This document shows positions 54,752 to 63,855 of a stretch of DNA of 64,000 bases, piece after piece. Below the pieces are notes generated by a model. That model was not told where the DNA came from, did not search any database, and saw only the letters and a list, made by a program, of their open reading frames with translations. Origin of the DNA: Zoogloea sp041911615. GTDB taxonomy: Bacteria > Pseudomonadota > Gammaproteobacteria > Burkholderiales > Rhodocyclaceae. Positions within the stretch are counted from its first letter, which is position 1, and each line of letters begins with the position of its first letter. The stretch lies in assembly GCF_041911615.1 (NCBI RefSeq), contig NZ_JAYROR010000074.1, forward strand, positions 1 to 64,000, read 5' to 3'. The translations under genes were made by a program, and so were the position numbers.

Positions 54752-55096
54752 ATGGAACAGCCTCCGCGAGCACACCGCATCGCGCTCACCGCCGGCCAGA
54801 CCTGCCGGATGCACCTGCACGCCGGCCGCGTGCTGGTCGTCCTGGATGGCGCCGTCTGGCTCGACGGCCCGCCGCAGCTGCTTGCAGGGCTGCCATACCG
54901 CCCTCGCCAGCGGCTCGCGTCCGGCGCCACCCACCGGCTCGATTGCGCGGGCTGGCTGCAACTGGAAGTCGACGGCCCTGAGGCGCTGGTCGTGGTGACG
55001 AGCGCCGACGGATGGCGAGCGCGCCTGCCCGATCGGCTGCGCGCACTGACCGACCGCCTGCGCCGGACCTGCGCCCGACGCGAAACGGAAACGTGA
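54752..55096 (+). CDS. DUF2917-like small protein
   Basis: A 114-residue protein with a beta-rich core (RIALTAGQTCRMHLHAGRVL, then VLDGAVWLDGPPQLLAGLPY) resembling DUF2917. Arg-rich C-terminus. Function unknown. Being divergent from a MocR regulator hints at co-regulation. No strong ribosome site seen. Confidence 0.55.
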   Translation: MEQPPRAHRIALTAGQTCRMHLHAGRVLVVLDGAVWLDGPPQLLAGLPYRPRQRLASGATHRLDCAGWLQLEVDGPEALVVVTSADGWRARLPDRLRALTDRLRRTCARRETET

Positions 55097-55128
55097 GGAA
55101 AAAAGGAAAACGGGTATGCCCGGGTGGC

Positions 55129-55371
55129 TCAACAGGCGGGCTTGCGCACCCCGTAGCCGGCGGCCAGATCCCATTCGGCGAGGATTTCGGCGGCCTGGCA
55201 GGCCAGATCGGCGTCGGCGAAGCCTTCCTGCGAAGGCACGCGAACGAAGGTGCGCACCGGGCTGCGGTCTTTCTTCTGGAGGATGTCGTACCAGCCGTCC
55301 CAGCGATTCTGGCCCCGCCGCATCACGGCGTACGCCTTGCAAACGAATTCCTTGCCGCCCTGACCGGTCAT
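55129..55371 (-). CDS. Small hypothetical protein
   Basis: An 80-residue protein with an excellent ribosome site (AGGAGGAG, 6-8 bases before ATG 55371). Contains two Cys near residues 11 and 58, plus YDILQKKDRSPVRTFVRVP and a C-terminal VRKPAC. No family recognised. The strong ribosome site and normal codon use support a real gene. Confidence 0.7.
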   Translation of the reverse strand: MTGQGGKEFVCKAYAVMRRGQNRWDGWYDILQKKDRSPVRTFVRVPSQEGFADADLACQAAEILAEWDLAAGYGVRKPAC

Positions 55372-55545
55372 GATGCGCTCCTCCTAGAACTTCAACTGTC
55401 GCGCCACTGCAGGCGCTTCCGACGACCGAATTCTAGAGATGCCACCGAACAACAACGTAAAAGAACATTGCAGCGCACAAGCGGGAAGCACATTGAAACA
55501 AAGCCGCCACGTGCCACGGGCCCGAAACCCATTTCGGGCGCGCGG

Positions 55546-56331
55546 TCATTCGTCGAAACGGCGCAGCACCAGCCTGAAGTACACCGGGTCGGGCAACCAG
55601 CGCAGCACCTTGAGGACACAGCTGAAGCGCAGCGGAAAGTGGATCTCGAAGCCCCCGCCGGCAAAGCCCCGAACGATCCGCCGGGCCGCCTCGGCGGCCG
55701 ACAGCAGGGTCGGCAGCTCGCAATCCGGACGGGCCGACAGCGACGTGGCCACCAGCCCCGGATTGATGATGAACACCGACACCCCATGAGGCGCCAGATC
55801 GAGATACAGGGTTTCGGCAAAATTGATCAGCGCCGCCTTGCTCGGCCCATAGGCCAGCGCCCGCGGCAGGCCCCGGTAGCCCGCCAGCCCACCGACGATG
55901 GCGATGGCGCCCTCGCGCTGCCGCAGCATCTGCGGCACGACCGCCGCGACCGCGTCCATCACCCCGAGCAGGTTGGTGTGCACGGTTTGGCGCGCCGTGT
56001 CGGCGGTCAGATCCCAGGCGCGCAGTGGCGCGTAAGTGCCGGCGTTGAGCACCAGCAGGTCGAGTCCGCCCCAGGCGTCGAGAATCTGCATCATCGCCGG
56101 TGTGAAGGCGCTGGCCTCGGTCACGTCGAGGGGCAGCACCAGCGCCTCGCGCAGCCCGGCCGCCACCTCGCGCAGACGCGGTGCCCGGCGCGCCGACAGG
56201 GCCAGCCGCGCGCCGCGCCCGTCGAGCTCCGCGGCCAGGGCCGCGCCGATACCGCTGGACGCGCCGACGATCCACACCCGCCGGCCCCGCCAGTCGGTAA
56301 TCGGCGTATTCGGGCTGCGAAACCAGGCCAT
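55546..56331 (-). CDS. SDR-family oxidoreductase with altered catalytic serine
   Basis: A 261-residue short-chain dehydrogenase with cofactor motif VGASSGIG, NAG and YGPSK. The catalytic Ser of the usual VSSVAGYRG is Gly here (IVGGLAGYRG), so activity may be reduced or use another residue. The C-terminus has a hydrophobic stretch typical of membrane-associated members. Substrate unknown. The next gene upstream is glutathione peroxidase with about 100 bp between. Confidence 0.82.
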   Translation of the reverse strand: MAWFRSPNTPITDWRGRRVWIVGASSGIGAALAAELDGRGARLALSARRAPRLREVAAGLREALVLPLDVTEASAFTPAMMQILDAWGGLDLLVLNAGTYAPLRAWDLTADTARQTVHTNLLGVMDAVAAVVPQMLRQREGAIAIVGGLAGYRGLPRALAYGPSKAALINFAETLYLDLAPHGVSVFIINPGLVATSLSARPDCELPTLLSAAEAARRIVRGFAGGGFEIHFPLRFSCVLKVLRWLPDPVYFRLVLRRFDE

Positions 56332-56432
56332 CGCACCTCCCGCCCACGAAACCGCACGGCGGCCCGAACGGGGCGGCCGGCACCTTTCCAGCGTAGTTCA
56401 TCGGCCCGCCCTTTGCCGGCGGGCAACGCGGG

Positions 56433-56990
56433 TCAGGGCCGGGCGGCCAGCGCCTTCTCGACGGCGGCGACGAAGGCCGGGCTGTCAGGCGAGGTCTTGC
56501 TGGGGAAGCTCTGCACCCTGGTACCGCTGCGGTCGATCAGATATTTGTGGAAATTCCACTGGGGCTTCTCGCCGGTTGCGGCCGCCAGCTGGCGATACAG
56601 CGGGTTGGTACGGGCGCCCACCACGTCGGACTTGGCGAACATCGGGAACTTCACGCCGTAGGTCAGGCGGCAGAAATCCGCGATCTCCTTGTTGCTGCCC
56701 GGCTCCTGGCCGCCGAAGTCGTTGGACGGGAAGCCGACCACCACCAATCCCTGATCGCGGTATTTGGCGTACATCTTCTCGAGGCCGTCGTACTGGCCCG
56801 TGAACCCGCAATAGCTGGCGGTGTTGACCACCAGCAGCACCTTGCCGCGGTAGTCGCACATCGACTGGGGCGCGTCGTCCTGCAGCCGCGCAAAGCGGTG
56901 ATCGAGCAGCGCCGGGCAGGCATCGGCCGCCCACGCGGGCAAACCGGGCAAGCCGAGGCCCAGCAACAGCGCAAAAGCGATGCGTTTCAT
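56433..56990 (-). CDS. Exported glutathione peroxidase-like protein
   Basis: A 185-residue thiol peroxidase. Signal peptide MKRIAFALLLGLGLPGLPAWA, then the mature enzyme. Peroxidatic Cys is in NTASYCGFTGQY, and the tetrad Gln, Trp, Asn regions are in FPSNDFGGQEPG and WNFHKYLID. It reduces H2O2 or lipid peroxides, most likely with thioredoxin as electron source. AAGGAG precedes the start. Confidence 0.9.
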   Translation of the reverse strand: MKRIAFALLLGLGLPGLPAWAADACPALLDHRFARLQDDAPQSMCDYRGKVLLVVNTASYCGFTGQYDGLEKMYAKYRDQGLVVVGFPSNDFGGQEPGSNKEIADFCRLTYGVKFPMFAKSDVVGARTNPLYRQLAAATGEKPQWNFHKYLIDRSGTRVQSFPSKTSPDSPAFVAAVEKALAARP

Positions 56991-57067
56991 CGAAAATCTC
57001 CTTGGGGTTGATACAAGCGGCACGCTGCCAGAGATGGACCGCCAACGGCGCGACGAGTTCGACACGC

Positions 57068-57991
57068 TCAACCGTAAGCCGGCGCCGGCACCACCCGCGA
57101 ACGCGGCACCCGCTCCATCGACCAGTGGTCGATCGCCCATTGCCACAGCGTCGCCAGACCAGCTTCGGCCAGCTCCGCGGGCGGCGCCTGACCGAGAAAG
57201 TCCAGCGCGTCCGCCAGCACGCGGGCCGGATCGGCGCCGTCCACCGCCCGCGCCAGGGTTTGCTTCGACAGCTTTTCCCCTGCCGCGTTGCTCGCCACCG
57301 GCAGATGCGCGTAGCGCGGCGTGGGATACCCCAGCAGGCGCTGGAGCAGGATCTGGCGGGGCGTCGAATCGAGCAGATCGGCGCCGCGCACCACCTCGGT
57401 GACGCCGGCTTCGGCGTCATCCACCACCACCGCGAGCTGATAGGCAAACAACCCGTCGGCCCGTCGCAGCACGAAATCGCCCACGTCGGCCGCCACGTCC
57501 TCCTCGACGCGCCCCTGCACCGCATCGTCGAACGCGATCAGCCCCGGCACCACCCGCAGGCGCCACGCTCGCGCCGCGCGCCCGGGCGGCAGCCCCGCGC
57601 GGCAGGTGCCCGGGTAACGCCGGGTACCGTCGCGGGCGAGCGCCGAATCCGCCATTTCCTTGCGCGTGCAAGCGCAGCCGAAGATCCAGCCCGCCGCGTC
57701 GAGGCGCGCCAGCGCCGCCGCGTAGGCATCGGTACGGGCGCTCTGCCAGACCACCGGCCCATCCCACTCGAAACCGAAGCGCGCCAGCGTGCGCAGGATG
57801 CCCTCCGCCGCCCCCGGCACGGTGCGCGGTGTATCCACGTCCTCGATACGCAGCAACCAGCGCCCCCCCGCCTGGCGAGCGGTCAGATAGCTGCCAACGG
57901 CCGCCACGATCGAGCCGAAATGCAGCGGGCCACTGGGCGAAGGGGCAAAACGTCCAACCGACTGTGCCCTCAAGACAACACCCCGCGACAA
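57068..57991 (-). CDS. gluQ: Glutamyl-Q tRNA(Asp) synthetase
   Basis: A 307-residue GluRS paralogue without the anticodon-binding domain. HIGH-like motif FAPSPSGPLHFGS, KMSKS-like EKLSKQ, and zinc ligands in CACTRKE and YPGTCRAG. It attaches glutamate to queuosine in tRNA(Asp). ATG 57991 is the likely start, with a short pre-sequence. Confidence 0.9.
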   Translation of the reverse strand: MSRGVVLRAQSVGRFAPSPSGPLHFGSIVAAVGSYLTARQAGGRWLLRIEDVDTPRTVPGAAEGILRTLARFGFEWDGPVVWQSARTDAYAAALARLDAAGWIFGCACTRKEMADSALARDGTRRYPGTCRAGLPPGRAARAWRLRVVPGLIAFDDAVQGRVEEDVAADVGDFVLRRADGLFAYQLAVVVDDAEAGVTEVVRGADLLDSTPRQILLQRLLGYPTPRYAHLPVASNAAGEKLSKQTLARAVDGADPARVLADALDFLGQAPPAELAEAGLATLWQWAIDHWSMERVPRSRVVPAPAYG

Positions 57992-58195
57992 AACCGCAGA
58001 TTAACAGAAATTGACATTCTCTTTTAAATCATCAAGTTACTGAAACCCATCGAAAAACCTATGTCTTTCGGCATATTTCACCGAACCCGTCCGACCTAGA
58101 TAATCCGCCGGTCGAAATGGGCTGTCCGTCCGTCTCCAGCCCCGCCGCCCACCGACCGCAGTCCCCGAACCCCACCGACGCCAGATGTACGCAGC

Positions 58196-60109
58196 ATGAA
58201 ACTCGGCATCCTCTCCAGCCCGGGCCAGGGCGCCTCCCGCGCGCGCGACAAGGCCGTCGCCAGCCCGGGCCTCCGCAGCATTCTGCTCCAGATTGGCGGA
58301 CAGCTCGCCGGCATCGCGACCGTGCTGGCCCTGTGGCCGCACGTGGACCAGCGCGGGCAGCTGCTCGCCTGGTGGCTCGGCCTGAGCGCCAGCCAGGCGC
58401 TGCTGCTCGGCCTCGAGCGCCCCCTGGAACCCACCGCCGGACGCGCCGACGACGCACCGCTGCGCAGCTACTTCTCGTCGGCCGGCGCCATCATCAGCGG
58501 TTCGGCCTGGGGTTCGCTGGCCCTGGTCGGCCCCTATCACGCCAGCCCCCAGGCGCAGGCGATCCTGTTCGTCGTGCTGTGCAGCATGGCCCTGGCCGGC
58601 GGCGGTTTCATCCGCCACGCGCGCAGCGCTTACGCGGCCTTCGTCTCGGCGTGCCTGCTGCCGCTGTTCATCCTGTCGGTGGTCAATCCCCCGTCGGCGG
58701 TACCCGCGGCCGGCCCCTGCCTGCTCGCCTTCGCGGTCTTCGCGCTGTCGGTGTATTTCCTGCAGTTCGAGGGGCGTCAACGCACCACGCACCACGGTCT
58801 CGACGCCGTGCCGCCGGTGCGCAACCACCAGGCCATGCTCGACAACGCCCGCGCGGCGATCCTGCTCTCCCGCGGTCATCGCCTCGAGGTCTGCAACCCG
58901 CGCTTTGCCGAACTCATGCGCGACACCGAACACGGCCTCGCCGGCACCCGGCTGGCCCGCAGCTTCGCCAGCCGCGCCGAATGGCGTCGTCACGCCCTGG
59001 CCGCCACCGAAACCATCCGCCGTGGCGGCACCTACCACGGATCGGCGCAACTGCGCCGCCGCGACGGCAGCCTGTTCTGGGCCGAACTCACTGGACAGGC
59101 GGTCGATCCCGAAGTCTCGCCGCCCCAGGTGGTGTGGGTGGCGTTCGACATCACCGACCGGATGCTGGCCTCCGCCCGCGACGAGCTGATGGTCGCGCAG
59201 TTGCACGCCCTCATCGGCCAGAGCGCCGACTGGTACTGGCAGACCGACCCCCAGCATCGCCTGACCTGCGTGACCCGCCACACCAGCGCCCGCGACGACA
59301 CCCTCGAGCGCAATCTGGGCCGCAAATGGTGGCAGCTTCACCGGCCCGGCCGCGAGCTGCGGGCCGAGCAGGCGGCGGCGGTGCGCGCCGCCTTCGAGGC
59401 TGGCCGGGGCTTTCGCAACCTGCAGGTCGAGCTCCCCGACGGCGCCCGGCCGCCCTTATGGCTCAGCCTGAACGGCACCCCGCGGCTCAACGAGCACGGC
59501 GCCTTCCTCGGACACCACGGCATCGCCGTGGACATCACCGAGCAGGTGCGCAGCACCGAACGAATCCGTCATCTGGCCTACCACGACGCCCTCACCGGGC
59601 TGCCCAACCGGCGCCTGCTCACCGACCGGCTGGACCTCGCGATTGCCCGCGCCCAGCGCCACGGCGATCGGGTCGGGCTGATCCTCGTCGATCTGGACGA
59701 CTTCCGGCGCATCAACGATCTGGGCGGTCACGCAGCCGGCGACCAGGCGCTGCTCGAAACCGCCGACCGGCTCCGCCAGTGCGTGCGGGCCAGCGACACG
59801 GTGGCACGCCTCGGCAGCGACGAATTCGTCGTGCTGCTCGACACCCTCGACGATCCAGCGGAGGCGCAGCGGGTGGCCGCGGCCATCCTGTCCACGGTGA
59901 ATGAACCGCTCACCGAGCGTCGCCCCCCGCACCCGGTGGGCACCAGCATCGGCGTGGCCACCTTCCCCGAGGACGCCGGCAGCGCCGACGAACTCATCAA
60001 GGTCGCCGACATGCGCATGTTCCGCGCCAAGCGGCGCGGCGGGGCGCGCATCGAAAGCCGGGACGGCGGCACACCGGCCACCGTTCCCCACTTCGAAGTG
60101 ATCTACTAG
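58196..60109 (+). CDS. Membrane PAS-PAS-GGDEF protein (diguanylate cyclase-like)
   Basis: A 637-residue sensor. About six membrane segments (30-190), two PAS domains (about 210-325 and 335-455) and a GGDEF domain (about 465-620). The signature is GSDEF near residue 540 (RLGSDEFVVLL), a common variant whose activity varies. LAYHDALTGLPNRRLL opens the GGDEF domain. No EAL domain. It may make c-di-GMP in response to a signal sensed by its membrane or PAS region. Confidence 0.87.
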   Translation: MKLGILSSPGQGASRARDKAVASPGLRSILLQIGGQLAGIATVLALWPHVDQRGQLLAWWLGLSASQALLLGLERPLEPTAGRADDAPLRSYFSSAGAIISGSAWGSLALVGPYHASPQAQAILFVVLCSMALAGGGFIRHARSAYAAFVSACLLPLFILSVVNPPSAVPAAGPCLLAFAVFALSVYFLQFEGRQRTTHHGLDAVPPVRNHQAMLDNARAAILLSRGHRLEVCNPRFAELMRDTEHGLAGTRLARSFASRAEWRRHALAATETIRRGGTYHGSAQLRRRDGSLFWAELTGQAVDPEVSPPQVVWVAFDITDRMLASARDELMVAQLHALIGQSADWYWQTDPQHRLTCVTRHTSARDDTLERNLGRKWWQLHRPGRELRAEQAAAVRAAFEAGRGFRNLQVELPDGARPPLWLSLNGTPRLNEHGAFLGHHGIAVDITEQVRSTERIRHLAYHDALTGLPNRRLLTDRLDLAIARAQRHGDRVGLILVDLDDFRRINDLGGHAAGDQALLETADRLRQCVRASDTVARLGSDEFVVLLDTLDDPAEAQRVAAAILSTVNEPLTERRPPHPVGTSIGVATFPEDAGSADELIKVADMRMFRAKRRGGARIESRDGGTPATVPHFEVIY

Positions 60110-60126
60110 CCGGCGCGGACCGCCCC

Positions 60127-61212
60127 TCAGGCCGAGAGGTCGGTGCTGCGCACGCGACGCTGACGCACCGCCTCGGCCAGCACGTCGAGCACCACCAGGC
60201 TGTCTTCCCAGCCGATGCAGGCGTCGGTGATGCTCTTGCCGTACTCCAGCTCGACGCCGGGCTTCAGGTCCTGGCGGCCTTCCTTCAGGTGCGACTCCAC
60301 CATCACGCCCATGATCCGGTCGTTGCCCGCCGCCATCTGGCCCGCCACGTCGCGCGCCACCTCGACCTGCAGGCGGTGCTGCTTGCGGCTGTTGGCGTGG
60401 GAGAAGTCGATCATCAGCTTGCCCTGCACACCCGCCGTGGCGAGGTCCTTGCAGGCCGCCTCGACGCTCGCCGCGTCGTAGTTCGGGCCGGCGCCGCCGC
60501 GCAGGATCAGGTGGCAGTCCTCGTTGCCCGAAGTGGACACGATGGCAGAGTGGCCGGCCTTGGTCACCGACAGGAAATGGTGCGGCGACTGGGCCGCCTT
60601 GATCGCATCGACGGCGATGCGCACGTTGCCGTCGGTCCCGTTCTTGAAGCCCACCGGGCACGACAGCCCCGACGCCAGCTCGCGGTGAACCTGGCTCTCG
60701 GTGGTGCGCGCCCCGATCGCCCCCCAGGAGATCAGGTCGGCGAGGTACTGCGGCGTGATCATGTCGAGGAACTCGGTGGCCGCCGGCAGGCCCAGCTCGT
60801 TCACATCCGACAGCAGCTGGCGCGCCAGGCGCAAGCCCTCGTTGATCGCGAAGCTGCCGTCCAGGTGCGGATCGTTGATGAGGCCCTTCCAGCCCACGGT
60901 GGTGCGCGGCTTCTCGAAGTACACCCGCATCACGATCAGCAGGTCGTCCTTCAGGCGGTCCGCCTCGGCCTTGAGGCGGCGCGCGTATTCCATCGCCGCG
61001 TCGTAATCGTGGATCGAACAGGGGCCGATCACGACCAGCAGGCGGTCGTCCGCGCCGAACAGGATGCGGTGGATCGCGCTGCGCGCCTCGAAGGTCGTCG
61101 CCGCGGCCTTGACCGTGGCGGGAAATTCCCGCAGCACATGGATCGGCGGAGCAAGCTCCTTGATCGCCTTGATGCGGACGTCGTCGATGTGGACTTTCGA
61201 GGTGGAAGGCAT
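60127..61212 (-). CDS. aroG: 3-deoxy-7-phosphoheptulonate synthase (type I)
   Basis: A 361-residue DAHP synthase, first step of the shikimate pathway, condensing PEP with erythrose 4-phosphate. Motifs: VVIGPCSIHD, MRVYFEKPRTTVGWKG, GARTTESQ, RGGAGPNYD and DFSHANSRKQ with metal ligands. Length fits AroG-type feedback-sensitive enzymes. ATG 61212 follows AGGATT. Confidence 0.93.
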   Translation of the reverse strand: MPSTSKVHIDDVRIKAIKELAPPIHVLREFPATVKAAATTFEARSAIHRILFGADDRLLVVIGPCSIHDYDAAMEYARRLKAEADRLKDDLLIVMRVYFEKPRTTVGWKGLINDPHLDGSFAINEGLRLARQLLSDVNELGLPAATEFLDMITPQYLADLISWGAIGARTTESQVHRELASGLSCPVGFKNGTDGNVRIAVDAIKAAQSPHHFLSVTKAGHSAIVSTSGNEDCHLILRGGAGPNYDAASVEAACKDLATAGVQGKLMIDFSHANSRKQHRLQVEVARDVAGQMAAGNDRIMGVMVESHLKEGRQDLKPGVELEYGKSITDACIGWEDSLVVLDVLAEAVRQRRVRSTDLSA

Positions 61213-61361
61213 GGTGAATCCTGTCGGCTTGCTTTTGAGGGAATCGATGATTCTAGCCGATGCGCCCGCCGCGGGCCACGCAGCGCCACAACATACGCCA
61301 CAGGCGCATGTCGCAGGCATCGTCGGTACGCGCTGCGCTGCGCTCCGCAAGCGATCACGGG

Positions 61362-61390
61362 TTGGCTTGAACTGTATTTTTTTATAGATT
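61362..61390 (+). promoter_or_regulatory. Promoter of the radical SAM gene
   Basis: TTGGCT (61362-61367) and TAGATT (61385-61390) with 17-bp spacing, just 11 bp before the start codon. The transcript may therefore be nearly leaderless, or use a slightly different -10 (TATAGA at 61383). Confidence 0.4.
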
Positions 61391-61401
61391 AAGCTCAAAC
61401 C

Positions 61402-62490
61402 ATGAAGCCACCCGCCCTGCACCGGGGGCGAGGCAGTCGCCTCAATCCCGGCACCCGCTACGCCGACTGGCAACGCGCCGCCTTCGACGACGGCTGGGGC
61501 ACATCCGACCTGGCTGCCGAGCCGTCCGACGACGCCGTGCCCGGCCCGCCCACCACCTTGCTGATCGACCACGCCCGCTCGGTGATCGTCCGCAACAGCT
61601 CGCCCGACGTGCCGTTCGAGCAGTCCGTCAACCCGTACAAAGGCTGCGAGCACGGCTGCGCCTACTGCTTTGCTCGCCCCGGCCACGCCTACCTGGGCCT
61701 GTCGCCGGGACTGGATTTCGAGACCAAGATCGCCTGGAAGCCCGACGCGGCCGTCGTGCTCCGCCGCGAGCTGGCGGCCCCCGGCTATCGCTGCCGGCCG
61801 ATCGCGCTGGGTATCAACACCGACGGCTGGCAACCCGTCGAGCGGCGCCTCGGCCTCACCCGCCAGCTCCTCGAAATCCTCGCCGAAACGCGCCATCCGG
61901 TTTCCATCGTCACCAAGTCGGCCCTCATCGAACGGGACGTCGACCTGCTGGCCGACATGGCGCGGGATGGGCTCGCTCAGGTCATGCTGTCGATCACCAC
62001 CCTCGATCCCGCCCTCGCCCGCAAGCTCGAGCCGCGCGCGGCATCGCCGGCCCGACGCCTGGCGGCGATGGCACGCCTGCACGCGGCGGGGGTGCCGGTG
62101 GGCGTACTGTTCGCGCCGCTCATCCCGGCCATCAACGATCACGAAATGGAAGCGGTGCTGGAAGCCGCCCGTGGGGCGGGCGCCGAATCGGCCGGGTACG
62201 TGCTGCTGCGCCTTCCCCACGAACTGAAGACGCTCTTCGACGACTGGCTCCACAGCCATTTTCCGGACCGCGCCGGACACGTCCAGAGCCTGCTGCGCCA
62301 GCTCCGTGGCGGCGCGCTCAACGACAGCCGCTTCGGCCACCGGATGCGTGGCGAGGGCGTGTTCGCCGACCTCTACAGCCGCCGCCTCGCCCGGCTGTGC
62401 GAAAAGCTGGGGCTCAATCGCACGCGACGGGCGCTGGTCACCACGCGGTTCCGCCCACCACGGCTCGACGGACAGCTCGATCTTTTCTGA
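61402..62490 (+). CDS. PA0069-family radical SAM protein
   Basis: A 362-residue radical SAM protein with cluster motif CEHGCAYC (near residue 80) in the context NPYKGCEHGCAYCFARPGHA, as in SplB-like/PA0069 proteins. Start MKPPALHRGRGSRLNPG, with RYADWQR soon after, is typical of this group. Substrate unknown; some relatives act in DNA repair or RNA modification. Confidence 0.87.
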   Translation: MKPPALHRGRGSRLNPGTRYADWQRAAFDDGWGTSDLAAEPSDDAVPGPPTTLLIDHARSVIVRNSSPDVPFEQSVNPYKGCEHGCAYCFARPGHAYLGLSPGLDFETKIAWKPDAAVVLRRELAAPGYRCRPIALGINTDGWQPVERRLGLTRQLLEILAETRHPVSIVTKSALIERDVDLLADMARDGLAQVMLSITTLDPALARKLEPRAASPARRLAAMARLHAAGVPVGVLFAPLIPAINDHEMEAVLEAARGAGAESAGYVLLRLPHELKTLFDDWLHSHFPDRAGHVQSLLRQLRGGALNDSRFGHRMRGEGVFADLYSRRLARLCEKLGLNRTRRALVTTRFRPPRLDGQLDLF

Positions 62491-62511
62491 CGAGCACCGA
62501 GCGGCGGGCGA

Positions 62512-63051
62512 TCAGCGGCGGTAGTAGCCGCCCCAGCCGAAGCCGCCGTAGCCAAAGCGGCCCGAAGGGTAACCATGGGGCCAGAAGGGGTCGTAGTAGG
62601 GCGAGTAGGTCGGGCCGTAATACGTGCGGCGGCGGCGCTCCTCCTCGGCGCGAGCGCGGTCTTCGGCGGCAGCCTGGGCGGTGTCGCGGCGAACCTTCGC
62701 CGCGGTGGCCTCGTCACGGGCCCAGCGTTCCTGGGCGGCAGCCAGTTCGTCCAGCACCGCCTGGGCCACGCCCTGGTCGCGCAGGCGCTGGGCTTCGGCC
62801 GGCGTCAGCGCGTGGTGGGTCGCGGTGCGGCGGATCTCGTCGATCAGTGCGGCGGCGCCCACCCCCTCGCGCGACTTGCGCACGATGTCGTCGAGGGACA
62901 GCGGGCCGCTGCGCCGCGCGGCGTCGAGCAAGGCCGACGCCGCCGGATCGAGGCGACGCAGGGAATCCGGCGACGAAGACGGCGTCGCACAGGCGGTCAG
63001 CAGCAGTGGGGCCAGCAGGGCGACGACGCGCCAGGAAGAACGCTGGGGCAT
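62512..63051 (-). CDS. Putative lipoprotein with Tyr/Gly-rich C-terminus
   Basis: A 179-residue exported protein. Signal peptide MPQRSSWRVVALLAPLLLTAC has lipobox LTAC with Cys21. A helical, charged middle (LSLDDIVRKSREGVGAAALI; AEEERRRR) is followed by a tail rich in Tyr, Pro and Gly (YYGPTYSPYYDPFWPHGYPS). No named family recognised. It starts 6 bp after the upstream gene stop and is probably co-transcribed. Confidence 0.75.
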   Translation of the reverse strand: MPQRSSWRVVALLAPLLLTACATPSSSPDSLRRLDPAASALLDAARRSGPLSLDDIVRKSREGVGAAALIDEIRRTATHHALTPAEAQRLRDQGVAQAVLDELAAAQERWARDEATAAKVRRDTAQAAAEDRARAEEERRRRTYYGPTYSPYYDPFWPHGYPSGRFGYGGFGWGGYYRR

Positions 63052-63057
63052 CGCCGC

Positions 63058-63852
63058 CTAACCCGCGATTTTTTCGTACAACGACACCACGGCGTCCATC
63101 TGTTCGAGGATTCGCTCGCTGGTGGTCGCCACGTCGGACATGCCCTTCTTGCGGTCACCCGCCTGCATACCAAGGGCGTTCTGGAAGAAGAACCACTGCT
63201 GCTCGACCAGCCCGAGCTCGGACTTGATCTGGGCGGTGTTCTGAGGCGCGGTCTTGAGTTCGTCGTGCGCCTTGGCGAACTCCTTCATCGCCGTATCCAG
63301 CATCTCCCGCGCGGGGCCCGGGTTGATGCCCATCTGGTGGAACAGGTAGGCCTTGGCCATGCGCTGGGACAACATTCGCTGACGCCCCGACAGATTGATC
63401 AAGCGCCCGGCCGAACTGCCCGCGGCCCGCTCGTAGGCGACGGTGAGCTTTTGCGCCGCGGCCAGCACGGCCTCGCTGCCCGCCCACACCGCCTTAACGT
63501 CGCCGCGTGGATCGAGCAGCAACGGACGGTAGCGGCTCCAGTCCTGGTCGAGCAGCCCCCACGCGGCGCGCACCTCGTCGTTCGGCTGGGTGCCCTTGAG
63601 ATCGGCCATCTGCTGGTCGAACAGGCGCACCGACTGGTCGAGGATCGAACGGGCGCGATCGGGCACCACACCGTCCACGAGCAGCAGCCACGCCTTGGCA
63701 CAGCGCTGGGACAACATGCGCTGACGCCCCGCGCGGTTGATGGCCGCCTGCAGGGACAACCCCGCCGGCGCCGCACCGGCCGCCGCCGGGGCGGCGAACG
63801 CGCGCGCCGCAGGCAGCAGACCCGCCGCAATCAGGAATTCACGCCGCTTCAT
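63058..63852 (-). CDS. Exported protein with two PilJ-type (type IV pili methyl-accepting N-terminal) modules
   Basis: A 264-residue protein. Twin-arginine-like signal MKRREFLIAAGLLPAARAFA. Two homologous sensor modules start INRAGRQRMLSQRCAKAWLL (about 37) and INLSGRQRMLSQRMAKAYLF (about 152), the motif of PilJ/NIT-like nitrate or pilus sensors. No membrane anchor or signalling domain follows, so it is a free periplasmic binding module. Its ATG lies just 3 bp after the tldD stop. Confidence 0.83.
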   Translation of the reverse strand: MKRREFLIAAGLLPAARAFAAPAAAGAAPAGLSLQAAINRAGRQRMLSQRCAKAWLLLVDGVVPDRARSILDQSVRLFDQQMADLKGTQPNDEVRAAWGLLDQDWSRYRPLLLDPRGDVKAVWAGSEAVLAAAQKLTVAYERAAGSSAGRLINLSGRQRMLSQRMAKAYLFHQMGINPGPAREMLDTAMKEFAKAHDELKTAPQNTAQIKSELGLVEQQWFFFQNALGMQAGDRKKGMSDVATTSERILEQMDAVVSLYEKIAG

Positions 63853-63855
63853 GGT

